Below are positions 1 to 11,797 of a stretch of DNA of 64,000 nt, one piece after another. How positions within the stretch are numbered: the first letter of the stretch is position 1; each line of letters starts with the position of its first letter. The position numbers and the translations under genes were made by a program. Where the stretch lies: assembly GCA_040954595.2 (NCBI GenBank), contig CM082597.2, forward strand, positions 558,001 to 622,000, read 5' to 3'. Source of the stretch: Balanoglossus misakiensis. Taxonomy: Eukaryota > Hemichordata. Under the pieces are notes generated by a model, which saw nothing but the letters and a program-made list of their open reading frames with translations, was not told the DNA's origin and searched no databases.

Positions 1-2437
1 CCCGTCGTTTTCATGTAATATCCGAAGTGAGATACTATATCTGCCGATGAGGGCGCCCAGCCATACACAACCTGGAAGAGAAGAAATAATGCACAGAAAC
101 GTGGTGTAGAATATTTTGCAAACGAGTAAGATGACTTGCCCTGTAGTTGTTAATAAACCTCACCTCTCTGTAGTTTTCCAGTTTCAATCCTTTTGTATAA
201 ATTGAAACACTGGTCGATGATGGCGATACAGCTCTAACGTCATCATTCCTGCCAAACACAAACATCAAATTGTATAAGTAAAGTGTTTTCAATAATTATG
301 AATCGGAATGACAAAACTACTGATATTTGGATTAATTGAGTAGACCTTGATAAATTCACTCCCGAATTTACTTCGTCGGTTGTCAACTTTGTTGGTTGAA
401 AGGACAATTTATTTATACTTCATGTACCTTGTAATTGACTGGTAGAACAGAGCCGCGTTATCATTGTTGCCATGTCTTGCCATCATGTTATAAACACGTA
501 ACCAGCCACCACCGTTAAAGTCCATCTCACAGTACACCTTAACAAAACATCATAAGTCAATTTATTAATTAGTATTGGTCAGTTACTATTTGCATGTTGT
601 AGCTATGAGCATGTGTTGTTTACGGCTTATGAGTCGGGTGACTGACTGGGTGAATTTCAAAGGCCATGTGAATCTGCATATTGCAAGTGACACACCTGTC
701 GTTCATTAGCGAGTGCAACAATCAGTATCGAGATCGCGATTGTGATACGAGTGGACGCCATGGATGATATACATGTCTACTGCAAAACTAGACGTTAGGA
801 TTCTACAAAATATCTTGGTCACCAGAGTCACGCTTTCCACTCCTGTGCAGTGTCGCCTTTCTACTTGTGCTTCAAATCGCCATCTCAAGTAAGTGTTTGT
901 CCAGTTTAAGCTGCTCATTGATAGACCTGTCCACTCAAACAACCATCAGTCAAAACGTGGAAACGCTGAGGGTCAACTTCAATTCAATTTCATCTTGCAT
1001 ATATTTGGTGCTTGGCACCAACCTCTCTCTTGTTATTCATTTAGCTGTTGCAGTTGTGTTAATTGTGAACATAATGACTAATTCTGCAACTTAGAATTAT
1101 ATACCTGTGTTGGTTTTTTGAGACTTGGATCCGGATAGATCCAGTATTCTCCACTGACACGTATACCCAGACTGTACAGGTCCTTGCAAGAATTGCCTGG
1201 TCGTTGTGCAGTTCCCGGTTTCACACTATACATCACTAACCAGTTCTAAATGGGTCCAAAGGAGAAGCAAAACTAGCCATGGAGAACAGTTTATCAAAAT
1301 CCCTTCTGATAAGTTAAACAGTGAGCCATTTATCCAACACGTATATTACAAAAGTATAGTTTAGAAATATCGGTCATGAATCGATAAATTAAAAGTTTTG
1401 CTAGTACCTCTCCATCACAGAGTTCAACTTCCCTAGTCTGGCGAGAATATCGCATAGTTCCTGATAATTCGGGACAGCAGACCACATCGGTCAGTTCTGG
1501 TAATTGTCCATTCCATGGGCATGAATGCTGTAAACAGTTTCAAAAAAATTAACATTCCATAAGATGACAGTCACTTGATGTTGTAGCTAAAAACAGATCG
1601 TGTATTGCATTAGTAGTAATAGACTGCACAGAAACCCCGACATCGCGGGAAGGTGAAACTCGGGTATGCATGAAAATGCCTATTTAAGAATCTTGGTGAT
1701 TTCGGAGAGATAAATTACCGTAATTGTTAATTTTTAATGAGAAATTATCATCACATCGACTGAAAAAAAGACTTTGTCAGCTAGAACCTTGAGTAGTTTT
1801 GACTTTGTAGGGTGTAAAACGTAAGAACCACGATTTTTCGATAATAACATTTTGCATCACAGGTGCATGCGAAATACAGTGGCAGTTACGGCCATGTGGC
1901 ACTTGCTGACACCTGTGGTTTGCATATACTTGTTTGTTTGATTTGAAGTATGCTGCTGCTTACTGTAAATGTTGTTGACACTGTGTACGACGACCCTTGA
2001 GATGATATCCCAGCGTTTCCACCATTTCCTGTTGACGAACAGGGCGTGTTCTGTTGAATATGAAAAGTACGTTGGATTAGAAATTGTATCTCTGGCCATG
2101 TTGTCTTGCAAGCATATGACGATTTCTCGTCATGCTTTTGAAGTTGCAGGTGTTTTGTAACGATTCTATAATAGGATACACGGATCTCTTGGTTTTAATA
2201 GGATGATTAGATTTCGAACCGAGATTCAATGTATTATCTAAACAGGCAAGGGTACTAATCTTGTCAATGTGAGCAAGGTAAACGGAATTTAAAAATGCAC
2301 ATACTTATCGCTAAAGAGCAGATAACAATTTCTGCCTTGGCCAACCGAAAACGACTGCTTAGACTTACCTCTATAGCCTCAGTGCGTTGATAAAAAACAC
2401 AAACAATATAACACAGAAAAATCGCCCGAAAAATCAT
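1..2437 (-). CDS. Secreted fibrinogen-like protein (5' part; runs off left edge)
   Basis: Six minus-strand exons join in frame: 2369-2437, 1408-1527, 1105-1245, 428-537, 164-248 and <1-71. The first is a 23-residue hydrophobic signal-peptide exon starting at the ATG at 2437. The second encodes a cysteine-containing linker. Exons 3-4 hold the start of a fibrinogen-like fold: a Ser-Cys-Lys-Asp-Leu segment, then Gly-Glu-Tyr-Trp-Ile, then Val-Tyr-Cys-Glu-Met followed by Gly-Gly-Gly-Trp. This layout (C...GEYWI...VYC-M...GGGW) is typical of fibrinogen-related and related collagen-type C-terminal domains. Exons 5-6 continue it, but the C-terminal half, where the calcium and ligand sites would lie, is outside the window. 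All junctions are GT-AG and phase-consistent. It lies in the same orientation as the LDLa-CAP gene upstream. The family is inferred from motif layout and the ligand is unknown. Confidence 0.6.
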
Positions 2438-2718
2438 TCTGCGAAGGTAGAATAACAATCGATTTGTTATCTGAAAGATTTGACCGCGATCGACGCGTAC
2501 TTAACTCTTCTGGTATGAGTAGTGACGTTTGCCCGATAAGTGACCGTTCTTGATATGCACTTTGATCGTTTGCCCTCTGGTGAGATGGGGGATGATTCTT
2601 TTGGTTTTTCTTCAACCAACACAATATCGCTCAGTAGACGATTAAAAGGGCGGAACATATAGTTATTCAGACATAAAACACAAAACGTCATATGAGAGAA
2701 TAAACAACAAAAATATCT

Positions 2719-2724
2719 TTTATT
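2719..2724 (-). terminator. Poly(A) signal of the LDLa-CAP gene
   Basis: AATAAA on the minus strand, about 135 nt past the stop codon at 2860-2862, in an AT-rich stretch. Confidence 0.5.
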
Positions 2725-2859
2725 TTTTTATTACATGTATACAATAGCAGCTATTCTATAAACAGTAAATATGTCTGTTTTGCATGTTCTTTATATTATC
2801 ACACAAAATCAATGCTTTCACGTGTCGAATCGGAAATGAATGGATTAATTCGAAGCTTG

Positions 2860-5800
2860 TCATTTCTTTTTGTTGATTTCTATCATATCATACAGTGGTG
2901 GTTTTATACTCTGTCTCAAATTCTTCCTCCGATTTTGTCCACTGTATTGACAGGCTATCTGGTACTCTCCATCTGGTCCTCGGGCGTATCCACAACCAAG
3001 TCTACGAGCCGTGTGCCACATCATTGTAATGAAATGACCTGTGAGGGGAGAAGGAGTACATACTCAGATAAGTGTTGTAGCATTAATTGGCACATATATT
3101 AGGACAAGCTAGATGTCACAGATATCTCAGTTTGTATCCAATTTAACTCGTTTACCTGTTTCTTCCTTCCTGACTGGTTTATCGAAATCCAAAAACTTGA
3201 TTTCATCATAGAACATCTTTATGATCCCGAAACCTGATATAAAAACATAGTATTCTGTGTCAAAGTACAGCTCTCGACACCACCAGCGCCAGCACCACCA
3301 TCATCATTATCATCAACATCAGCACATCATAGGCTAAACTTATGTTGACCAAATGTCTTTGCTTACCAGTTGCCATGGAGATGTTGATCTTGCCAGCGTA
3401 TGCGAGATTCTCCGAGTACATTCCATAGCTATGTGTTAGATTCGATCCAATTGCAGCACTAGCATTAGCTGCGAGTCGTGACAGTCGTTCTAAACGCATA
3501 CTCCATCTACGTTGTGAAAATACACATACACAGATTTTATTAAGCATACTGGTATGGCAGGTAAAGGAATAGAACCAATTGAAGTTGAGTACTACAGTGT
3601 ACTATATTGTACCTACCTGAGAGGCTTCGAACCATGTAGACATCGAAAATAATTGTGAGAATCTAACAATTGTTCAGCTAGGTCACGCCATCCTTCATTA
3701 CCAACACGAGTCTCTATCCGACACTTACCACTCAAGGTCCCATAATACATCTCAAAATCTAGAAGTACATAGAAACTTTGTATCACAGTACTTTTTATAT
3801 CATTTACACTATTTACATTCATGTAAGTTTATTGATAAAATTGAGTAGGCTAAAGAAACTTAAATGTATATCGTCAACCATGTCATTTAGACAATAAATC
3901 TTACCACAGTCGTTTTCATCGCTGGAATCTTTACATTCAGCGATCCCTGTACACAAAACGTCACCAGCCACACAATATTCACCATCTAAACAAAGATAGG
4001 GAGACGACTTTGGACAGTACTTCCCAGCTAGGTAAGCTTTGGTACGTTTTGGGGCGTCACCTGAAGCGAAGAGAAAGAGCAATCATGTGCATTATAATTC
4101 CAAGAATTCATTTCTCGGATATATGTTTCCCAAGTCTCCAATTATTTCGCTAATTATCTTCTATGTTGACAACAAGTTAACAAGCTAAGATTCTCACCAC
4201 AGTCTTCTTCGTCACTTCCGTCTGCACAGTCCTGCACAGAATTGCACACTTGAATCGGATATATGCAGACGCTGCCGTCTGCGCACGCGTAAGGATGCGG
4301 GTCTCTGCACAGATTGTAATCAAGAAATGCTTTCTTCCTCTCTGATACCAAACCTGTAATGTTAATATACCGAGAAACATCAGTAAAACTCCCTTTAATT
4401 ATCAAACAATTTAACTATATCGTTTATAGAATGGGGACATATCAACTTTGCGTTTTGAATATTGTCAACTTGTGCGCTTTATAGTTTACTTACCTCGTAG
4501 TTCTGGTCGTGAATCTGCATAAAAGAAGAGGGAAATACGGTGGCTGACTTTGTATGCATGTTTATGAATCTTTTTTACATTGATTGGTTTTGTGTGCAAC
4601 CGTTATGGGACTTTCCTTCAAGCATAATATTGTGCGTTAATTTTATTTACATAAAATCATGTGTATGGTATGACTATATTGACTTTTTCAAGTGACTTAA
4701 GAGGCCTTATTGTCCTTACCACATTCCAATTCATCAGATCCGTCAGTACAGTGATTGATACCATCACATAATTGCTTAGTGAACAAACAGAATGATCTGT
4801 CCAAGCATAAGTAGGGATGAACATCGCCACACACAGATTCCGATAGATAGGCACTGGTTGGAACATTTACTGTGTTGTAATGGAGAAAAATGTGTAAATA
4901 GTTCGAGAATATGTCTGCCATGTTTAACAACGAAGACAGTAGTGAACTTGACTCCATGAAACATTCCAGATAGAAGAGCAATACATGTACTTACAACAAC
5001 CATCTTCATCACTACCATCGCTACAGTGTTTGATGGAATCACACATTTGATGTTCATAGATACAGTATGAGCGATCTTTACACAGATAAGGGTGGGTGTC
5101 CCCACAAATCCTTTTATGCAAACGTGCTTTGGCTTCTGTAAATAAAAACAATCATTGTGTATGAAATAATAGGAAAAGTATTGTAACTGAGGGGACTAAT
5201 AGGACATACTAGCAAGCTTACGATTGAAAAATAGAAGATATTTCGCTCATTTCTAGATCTCACGAGACTTGTTAAAAGAAACGTGACTGAAATAGAGATC
5301 CCAGTGCAAGGTGATCACAGCATCGTAGATTACCAACAAAAATTGCACATTGACTTAAATACAGGGAAGTAATAACATAATAGTTCTTACTGAATTTGTT
5401 ATTCTCCGCCAAATTTAGACTTCTTCTTTCCAGTAATAATGGACGCCGGGATTCCTGTAACTTATGAACATGCGTGTACGTTGAACAGGCTGAGAATTGT
5501 AATTGCATAGCAGTGTGTACTTTAAGGGACAATATGAAAATGTGAGAACAAGTCAAGTAGCCAACTGGGAATCATTTTTGTGTTCCTCTTCGACCTAGAA
5601 GTCAACAGGGTCGAACAGCTGGTCCATTCTGAATCAGTTTGTCAAGTAGTGGGATATTCTTACACATATCATTTTTCCAACAACTTTGATAAGCCGTTTA
5701 CAATTATTGCATTTTGGTTGGACTAGGGGCGACTAATTCATCCATAATAATAAAATCAGGATTACGGTAACATCTCTGATACCATGCATGGCTAGTTACC

Positions 5801-6229
5801 GATAGCGCTAAACAATTTAGACTTTGACCCACGTTTCTAATTCTTGTGGAACGGCGCCTAACATTTGCAAATTTACGGCCGTCTGAAGGACAGATAAAAA
5901 GTTTGAACATGCGGTATTTATTTGATGTTAAAAAGTTTCTCCCTCAAAAGATTGAGGAAGTTTTCAGTTCTAGTATGAGGGGTGCCACAGGGGAATTGGG
6001 GACGGTCCACTTTGTAAAATGTAACCATCCCGCATTTTCCCCGGCCCACCCCCATAAGAATTGAAAAGTTCCTTGCCTAAATGTGAAGTATTTGGCTATA
6101 GGGTTCCCTGAGCAACCGAGACTGACTCACCGTTTTTTCGCCTTGTGGTATAAGCTTGACTGGTTGCAGGTCCTGGCAAAGTGACACAAGTACTTGAGCA
6201 AGTACTGTCAGAACGATTACTGTGTGCAT
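2860..6229 (-). CDS. Secreted LDLa(x4)-CAP domain protein
   Basis: Eleven minus-strand exons close to a 441-residue protein: 6131-6229, 5391-5454, 4995-5135, 4720-4869, a 21-nt microexon near 4497-4517, 4198-4353, 3905-4060, 3617-3758, 3367-3506, 3156-3233 and 2860-3038. Exon 1 encodes a hydrophobic signal peptide. Exons 3, 4, 6 and 7 each encode one LDL-receptor class A repeat with six cysteines and a C-terminal DGSDE-type calcium motif (SSDEND in repeat 4). Each repeat exon ends in phase 1, the usual arrangement for exon shuffling. The last four exons encode a CAP (SCP/PR-1) domain with all four cavity residues: His in SHN, Glu in SEN, Glu in YDE and His in GHF, plus an LGCGYA core. CAP proteins are secreted and often bind lipids or sterols; LDLa repeats bind calcium and ligands. 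The combined function is unknown. A C-terminal basic tail precedes the TGA. Confidence 0.85.
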
Positions 6230-7340
6230 TTTCAGATCGTTGGTTTTCCCTTGCAGCTTGTTTGGTGTGAATTTCTTTAAGATTGCCGCAAACTAACTTT
6301 GCCAGGCCCGCTTACACGCCGAAGTCTACACTGCCCGACCCCGGTCTAAGTGGACGATTCCATTCTGATAATGGGCGGTCAGCGTACAAGCTGATTTCCA
6401 TGGCACGAATGGTCATTATTGAACAAGAATGCATTGATAGAAGACACCACTGACCTTATTTCTCCCCGCCAATGTACATGTGCATATGTCCTTTTGAAAA
6501 GCCGGCTGAGATTTCACCATTGTGTTATTAGAACCAGCTGATGGAAATTCCTGACTGTTTTGCCATCTGTTTGCCTCGTCTCTTTACTGGCACTTTAAAC
6601 TACATTTCTCGCGATATCTTTGTTATAAAGACGATTACCCACCGGCAATAAGTACATTTATGAAACAAAACAATCACTTATTCATATTTTGATTTCTTGA
6701 GGAAAGCTTTTCTAAGAGAGTGGACCGACTTCCAAGGAAACGGGGGAACCATTCACATCAATAATTTATTGTTTTGTCTCTGAGAAAATCGTACCGCTTT
6801 ATGAATTAGTGAATCACGACTAGTTCATCCAATTCCTCACGCAGCGATCTATACTCTGTCGGGCAGAGTGGGTTGATTGTAAAACTAAACGTAAAGTATA
6901 CTGAAAGCAAATTAATTCCTTAACAATTCCGCAAGGATCGCGACATATCAGAGTTGTGCCTTCTTTGGCGGCCAATATTAATATGATGATCATTAAGTTT
7001 TCTCGCCTCAAATTTACAAGATGAAATCCTTCGTGTTCGAGGTTTAATACTGTGTGGTATGCGGTGATAATGGCCTTCTGCAAAAACAGAATTTTGTGGC
7101 CAGAAATTAATAAAATGAAATCTTACTGAACGAAGAGATTGCAAGATTGTTTTGTTCTTGATGGGAAAATGACAAATCCATTATAATCCATTGGATGTGT
7201 TTAATTGCCCCAAGCGTTTATAGTTTTCTTTTCGTTCTGCAATTTCATCCATCGGTTCTTTTGTTGTTGTATGTAAATGTATTAGTTTGGAAGAAAACTT
7301 TCAGTGCACGCATGAATAAATAATGAGACAATTTGGTGAA
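6230..7340. other. Intergenic region between LDLa-CAP gene and GPCR gene
   Basis: This stretch separates two divergently transcribed genes and must hold the LDLa-CAP promoter. I see no convincing coding exon, TATA box for the minus-strand gene, or repeat. Short open frames at 6820-7144 lack splice or homology support. Confidence 0.5.
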
Positions 7341-7347
7341 GAATCTT

Positions 7348-7353
7348 TATATA
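7348..7353 (+). promoter_or_regulatory. TATA box of the GPCR gene
   Basis: TATATA in the context CTTTATATACG. About 30 nt downstream a non-coding leader could begin. It ends at a strong donor after 7422 (GTAAGT) and resumes after an acceptor at 7576 (TTACAG). The 5' UTR is therefore probably spliced. Confidence 0.5.
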
Positions 7354-7629
7354 CGATTGTCAAAATTTAGCGATCTCTAAATCTGTGATCGACTTCGATG
7401 AGGAAAACACACACCGAAAGTGGTAAGTTACACGTTTATATTCTTTGCTTTTCTTAACTGCCCATGAACGATAAAGAAATGTCTTGAGCAAATTAAACCA
7501 AAAATAAACATTCAAACATTGAAAACACAATCAAGTATATATATTCATTTTATACTTTATATCTCTGAAATTACAGGCGGTCATCCCTGTGGTTGTTTTG
7601 TGTACTTAAAAGTGTCGATTTGGTGATCC

Positions 7630-7665
7630 ATGGCTCCAAGTCTCAGCAGCTGTGAAGAGTTGTGA
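7630..7665 (+). CDS. Short upstream ORF in the GPCR leader
   Basis: An 11-codon frame plus TGA stop lies 49 nt upstream of the GPCR start. Its ATG sits in CCATGG, a strong initiation context, so it could reduce or gate translation of the receptor. Translation is inferred, not shown. Confidence 0.4.
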   Translation: MAPSLSSCEEL

Positions 7666-7714
7666 ACAAGACTGAGTTCCGGTCACAAACACCGAGACAG
7701 ACTTTATTTCCATC

Positions 7715-8734
7715 ATGAACAACACAACCTCTGTCAGCGCTGTACTTGAAACGGTTGAACAACAAAGTTTAACGGCTGAAGTCATCTTTCTTGTCGTGCT
7801 GCAATCTGCCATCACGCTGTTCGTTCTCTCGAACAACATCCTGGTCCTCTCTGCTGTACTCATGTACCCAGATCTACGTCGTGTGCAAAATAACTTTACA
7901 ATTATCAACATGGCTGTGACTGACTTTCTCTTAGGCGCTGTCGTGTTACCTTTGAGTGTTTTGTTCCGAATCTATGGTCGATGGGTGTACGGAGAATTTG
8001 TATGTCGTTTTTATCAGGGTTTCATGTCATTCGTGTGTCATGAATCTGTTTTTAGCGCACTTATCTTGTCTTTTGATAAGTATATATTTATTAAGTTTCC
8101 ATTGCGTTATTATAACTGGATAACGCCAAAACGATTGTTAATTGCTATAACTGTGAGTTGGTTTGTAGCGTTTGGAGACACTTACTTGCCGACCTTGTCT
8201 GGATGGAACGCTGATCCAACTCCGGAAGAATTCAATTTATTTCCTCTGTGTTTCCAATATGCCGAAGAGTTTGTAACGTTCACATTCATTCCTGCCCTCG
8301 GCCCTCTTCTGGTTATCCTCTATCTCAACTTCTACATCTTGAAAACTCTCAGAGCACAGAATCGAAGCATTCATCCTCAACCCATTAGACCTAGCGGACC
8401 GGGTCAACGTGTTCTCCAAACAACCGATTCTGCCGTGCCAATGGCTGAACCCAACCACGGCCCACCTAAAATACCACAAGGCGAAATCAAAGTGATTAAA
8501 TCCATGATGTTAATTGGAGTTATGTTTCTCATTCTGTGGTTGCCTGTTCACGTTGCGGCTGTGGTCAGCTCTATCTGTTATTGCGTTGATCCGATTTACA
8601 TAGAGTTAACGCATTGGTTAGGATTTAGTAACTCTGCAATCAACCCTTTGCTTTATGCGTACAAAAAGGATTTCAGGGTCGCTTATGGTAAAATTCTAAA
8701 ATTAAAATTCCTTTCTGAAGACACTGGGTCCTAG
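7715..8734 (+). CDS. Rhodopsin-class (class A) GPCR, orphan
   Basis: A single uninterrupted 339-residue frame with seven hydrophobic segments. Landmarks: Asn in TM1 (SNNILVL), the NMAVTDF segment of TM2, a TM3 cysteine (FVCRF) that can pair with the ECL2 cysteine (FPLCF), LWLP in TM6 and NPLLY in TM7 followed by a basic helix 8. The third intracellular loop is moderate in length and proline-rich. The extracellular N-terminus starts with an N-glycosylation sequon (NNTT). The DRY motif reads DKY, a Lys for Arg change. Counting back from that Asp, position 3.32 is Met rather than Asp, so the residue that binds amines is missing and an aminergic ligand is unlikely. The ligand is unknown. The intronless coding region and spliced leader are common for class A receptors. 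Confidence 0.9.
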   Translation: MNNTTSVSAVLETVEQQSLTAEVIFLVVLQSAITLFVLSNNILVLSAVLMYPDLRRVQNNFTIINMAVTDFLLGAVVLPLSVLFRIYGRWVYGEFVCRFYQGFMSFVCHESVFSALILSFDKYIFIKFPLRYYNWITPKRLLIAITVSWFVAFGDTYLPTLSGWNADPTPEEFNLFPLCFQYAEEFVTFTFIPALGPLLVILYLNFYILKTLRAQNRSIHPQPIRPSGPGQRVLQTTDSAVPMAEPNHGPPKIPQGEIKVIKSMMLIGVMFLILWLPVHVAAVVSSICYCVDPIYIELTHWLGFSNSAINPLLYAYKKDFRVAYGKILKLKFLSEDTGS

Positions 8735-8978
8735 GTTTTGAAGTCATGCGTTTTGCCAGGGAAAACTATAAAAGCCTTTGCTGTTATTGGCTGTTTAGGC
8801 CTAAGTTTTATTTCATATTGTCAAGTTATCATTGTAACTTGGAATTTTGTTTCATTCATGGAATATTGTACCAATATTTTAACTTCTTGTACTTTTTGTG
8901 TCATATAGCATTTGACACATGTGATCGTTTTTACCATTTCAGCAGTCATGTATAACAGTTTTGAAGATGTAATGTTTG

Positions 8979-8984
8979 AATAAA
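8979..8984 (+). terminator. Poly(A) signal of the GPCR gene
   Basis: AATAAA about 245 nt after the stop. A second AATAAA lies at about 9065-9070, just before the hairpin at 9078-9110. Confidence 0.5.
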
Positions 8985-9077
8985 AGTTTCAATGTTATGG
9001 AACAAATGTGTCCCAAAATTGAGTAAGCATCTTTTCATTTTTCTTTAGGCAGCTGATCATGCTGAAATAAAAACAAA

Positions 9078-9110
9078 CGGCGCGTCCACAGTTCAACTGT
9101 GGCTGCGCCG
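9078..9110. repeat. Near-perfect GC-rich hairpin between GPCR and DPAGT1
   Basis: CGGCGC and GCGCCG form outer arms and CCACAGTT and AACTGTGG form inner arms around a single C, with one 2-nt GT/CT mismatch. It lies at the start of the DPAGT1 upstream region and just past the GPCR poly(A) signals. Confidence 0.6.
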
Positions 9111-9550
9111 CCTCCTGAGTTGCGGTTGAAATGGACACAAATCTCGCCATGCCAACAGATGGAGAGCTATATACTCTCAGAACACTTTTACTGAATGCCC
9201 GATTGATTCCTCAAATTCAAGAGTGTAAACCCCAGGCCCCAAATCACAGAGCTTCTTTTAAAACTCTAATTTCAACGCGGCGTAAACAGGTCAACAAAAC
9301 AGCGGCCTGTGTAAATTGACAAGGGCAAAACACAATTCAATAGTAAAATAGAGATCAAAGGTCAAAGACATGCGCAGATAAGCTAATGTAATCAGCTGTT
9401 TTCGCAGGCCCGTCTGGCAAGCTGAACACGCTGGGTCTGTTGGGATGTTGTGGGTGGTTTTCGTTGCTGTACAAGACGTCTTTTGATTTCATCAAGTCCG
9501 CGTGAAGCAGACGAGTTTGGTTTCCTTGTTTGGGTACACCAGCTGTCAAT

Positions 9551-11797
9551 ATGTTCTTGCCGATCGTTGTGAACGTGTGTCTATCGGCTGTGGGGTTTGT
9601 CGTCCTAATCGCCATCTTACCCAATTTCTACCAGCTTTTCATAGACGCCAACATGTTTGGGAGAGATTTGAATAAAACATCGAAGGAAAAAGTGTAAGTA
9701 CTTAATCAAGTTTCCGGGGAGGAGCGTGTTGTCAGTGTGTGAGGGTAACCATAGCTACCGCTAACTGCATTATTGTACGTGCGTACATGTTTGTAGACGT
9801 GTCGCTTTCGCTACTTTACTTCCGGGGTTGAAATGAAGCCCGCATACACGACCATAGTACTTACCACACAGGCATCGGAATCACCCCTTTTCCATCTCAA
9901 TATACTATAATCTACTTCGTTTTCCCCACAGACCAGAAGCTCTCGGAGTAATCTGTGGTGCGGTCTTTCTCATCATCATGTTTTTATTCATTCCGTTTCC
10001 ATTTATGGAAGTTTTTCTGGAAGAAAAGTGGCATGAATTTCCCCACAATGAGGTGAGAGAACCTATGAACATTTGCGCAGTTTGTTTCAAGTATCATGTC
10101 TGATTCTAATATCATGTGAGATTCTTGTTCATTCCAGAAGATCAAAAAAATCTAACAAGTTTTTCTTTTCTCTTTCAGTTTGTAAAGTTCATCTGTGCAC
10201 TGCTGTCTATCTGTTGCATGATATTTCTGGGGTTTGCAGACGATGCCCTCAACCTGAAATGGAGGCATAAACTACTGCTTCCCACAATGGCATCCCTGCC
10301 ATTACTCATGGTCTATCTGGTGAATTTTGGAAATACAGTCATCATTGTGCCCAAACCATTCCGATTCATGCTTGGCTTGGAACTTGACCTGAGTAAGTTA
10401 GTTGTCCTCATTCAAGACAGTTTTACGTTATTGTACCAACATTTGTATACTTTATAACACTGACCATTACTTTGATTGTTTTTCACAGGTATTTTCTACT
10501 ATCTGTACATGGGTATGTTAGCTGTGTTCTGCACCAATGCTATAAACATCTTGGCTGGTATCAACGGTCTTGAAGCTGGCCAATCATTGGTCATTGGTGT
10601 CTCCATAGTAACGTTCAATGTTATAGAACTTTCAAGAGGTCAGTGTGTTCATCATATACTGTAAAAGCATTAGTTTTGACCAGGATTTATTTTCACATTT
10701 TGATGTTTAGGGCACATTCAGTGGGTTTTAAATTCACAGATTTGTCCATGAGTTACTGGATAAGTACATAGCTTGCTATTCTCATGATGTGGATTTTCTG
10801 TCGTCTTTTTCCAGGTTATTCACAGGATGATCACTTACTTTCCTTGTATATCATGTTACCATTTGTCAGCGTGTGTGGAGCATTACTTTACTACAATTGG
10901 TAAGTTTAATTATTTGTTTTACACACAATATTTTTGATTTCAAGACCAGCTTTGTAAAATTTCTGTATGGATGCTATGAAAGAGAGTGTCACATCTCTCC
11001 AAAATGTGACGCTGAAATTATCAACTTTCTTCATTTCTAACTGAACTCTTTCTGTTTTCAGGTATCCTTCCAGAGTGTTTGTGGGAGACACGTTTTGCTA
11101 CTTCGCAGGAATGACGTTTGCAGTCGTCGGAATTCTTGGGCATTTCAGTAAAACTATGTTGCTGTTTTTCATCCCTCAAGTCATCAACTTTCTGTATTCG
11201 ATACCCCAGTTGTTCCATTTTGTGCCGTGTCCAAGACACAGGTTGCCAAAGTAAGTCTCAGGCTTTGTTCTCTTGTGACAAATAATTTACATAGATACCA
11301 CCTCCCTGTCAAATATTGTCATTACATGTAACATATACCCTTGCTCTCCACAGATACAACAAAGACACCAACAAACTTGGAATGAGTTATTCCAGATTCA
11401 AACCCTCGGAATTGAAACCACTGGGATGGTTAGTGCTCAAAATATTCCACCTCTTTGGTCTGGTTGAAATCAATGAAAATGTTGGTGAAGATGGAGCATA
11501 TATGGAGTGCAACAACCTGACTATTATCAATTTTCTCATAAAAGTGATTGGTCCCACGCATGAAGAAACTCTCACAGTGTATCTCTTAATAATACAGGTA
11601 AGAAAACTATTTGTACAGTACAACATCGGTTATCCAAACTACCATTGCTTCCCCTACAAAAATGCAATTATTTGTGGATGATATCATGTGGTGATAACAT
11701 GTTTTATTTTTATTTTGTTTTTCAGGTTTTAGGAAGTTGCATGGCGTTTTTCATCAGATATCAATTAGCCAGTATGTTCTATGACGTCGTTCACTAA
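9551..11797 (+). CDS. DPAGT1: UDP-GlcNAc:dolichyl-phosphate GlcNAc-1-phosphotransferase
   Basis: Eight exons join in phase to 405 residues: 9551-9693, 9932-10052, 10179-10392, 10489-10638, 10815-10899, 11062-11250, 11354-11597 and 11726-11797. Human DPAGT1 has 408. The enzyme is the first step of N-glycosylation: it transfers GlcNAc-1-phosphate from UDP-GlcNAc to dolichyl phosphate on the ER membrane. Visible family signatures include FLGFADD followed by a WRHK segment, [30 protein letters not shown] and [10 protein letters not shown], spread across multiple hydrophobic helices. The start is the first ATG after an in-frame TGA at 9503-9505 and matches the family's second N-terminal methionine, so the short pre-TM extension of the human protein is absent. 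An AATAAA at 12643-12648 is a plausible 3' end. The next gene downstream, on the same strand, is the C2CD2L homologue, its vertebrate neighbour. Confidence 0.97.

Noticed and set aside
9131-9319. 62-residue frame upstream of DPAGT1
   Set aside because: No domain or partner exon; likely 5' flank.
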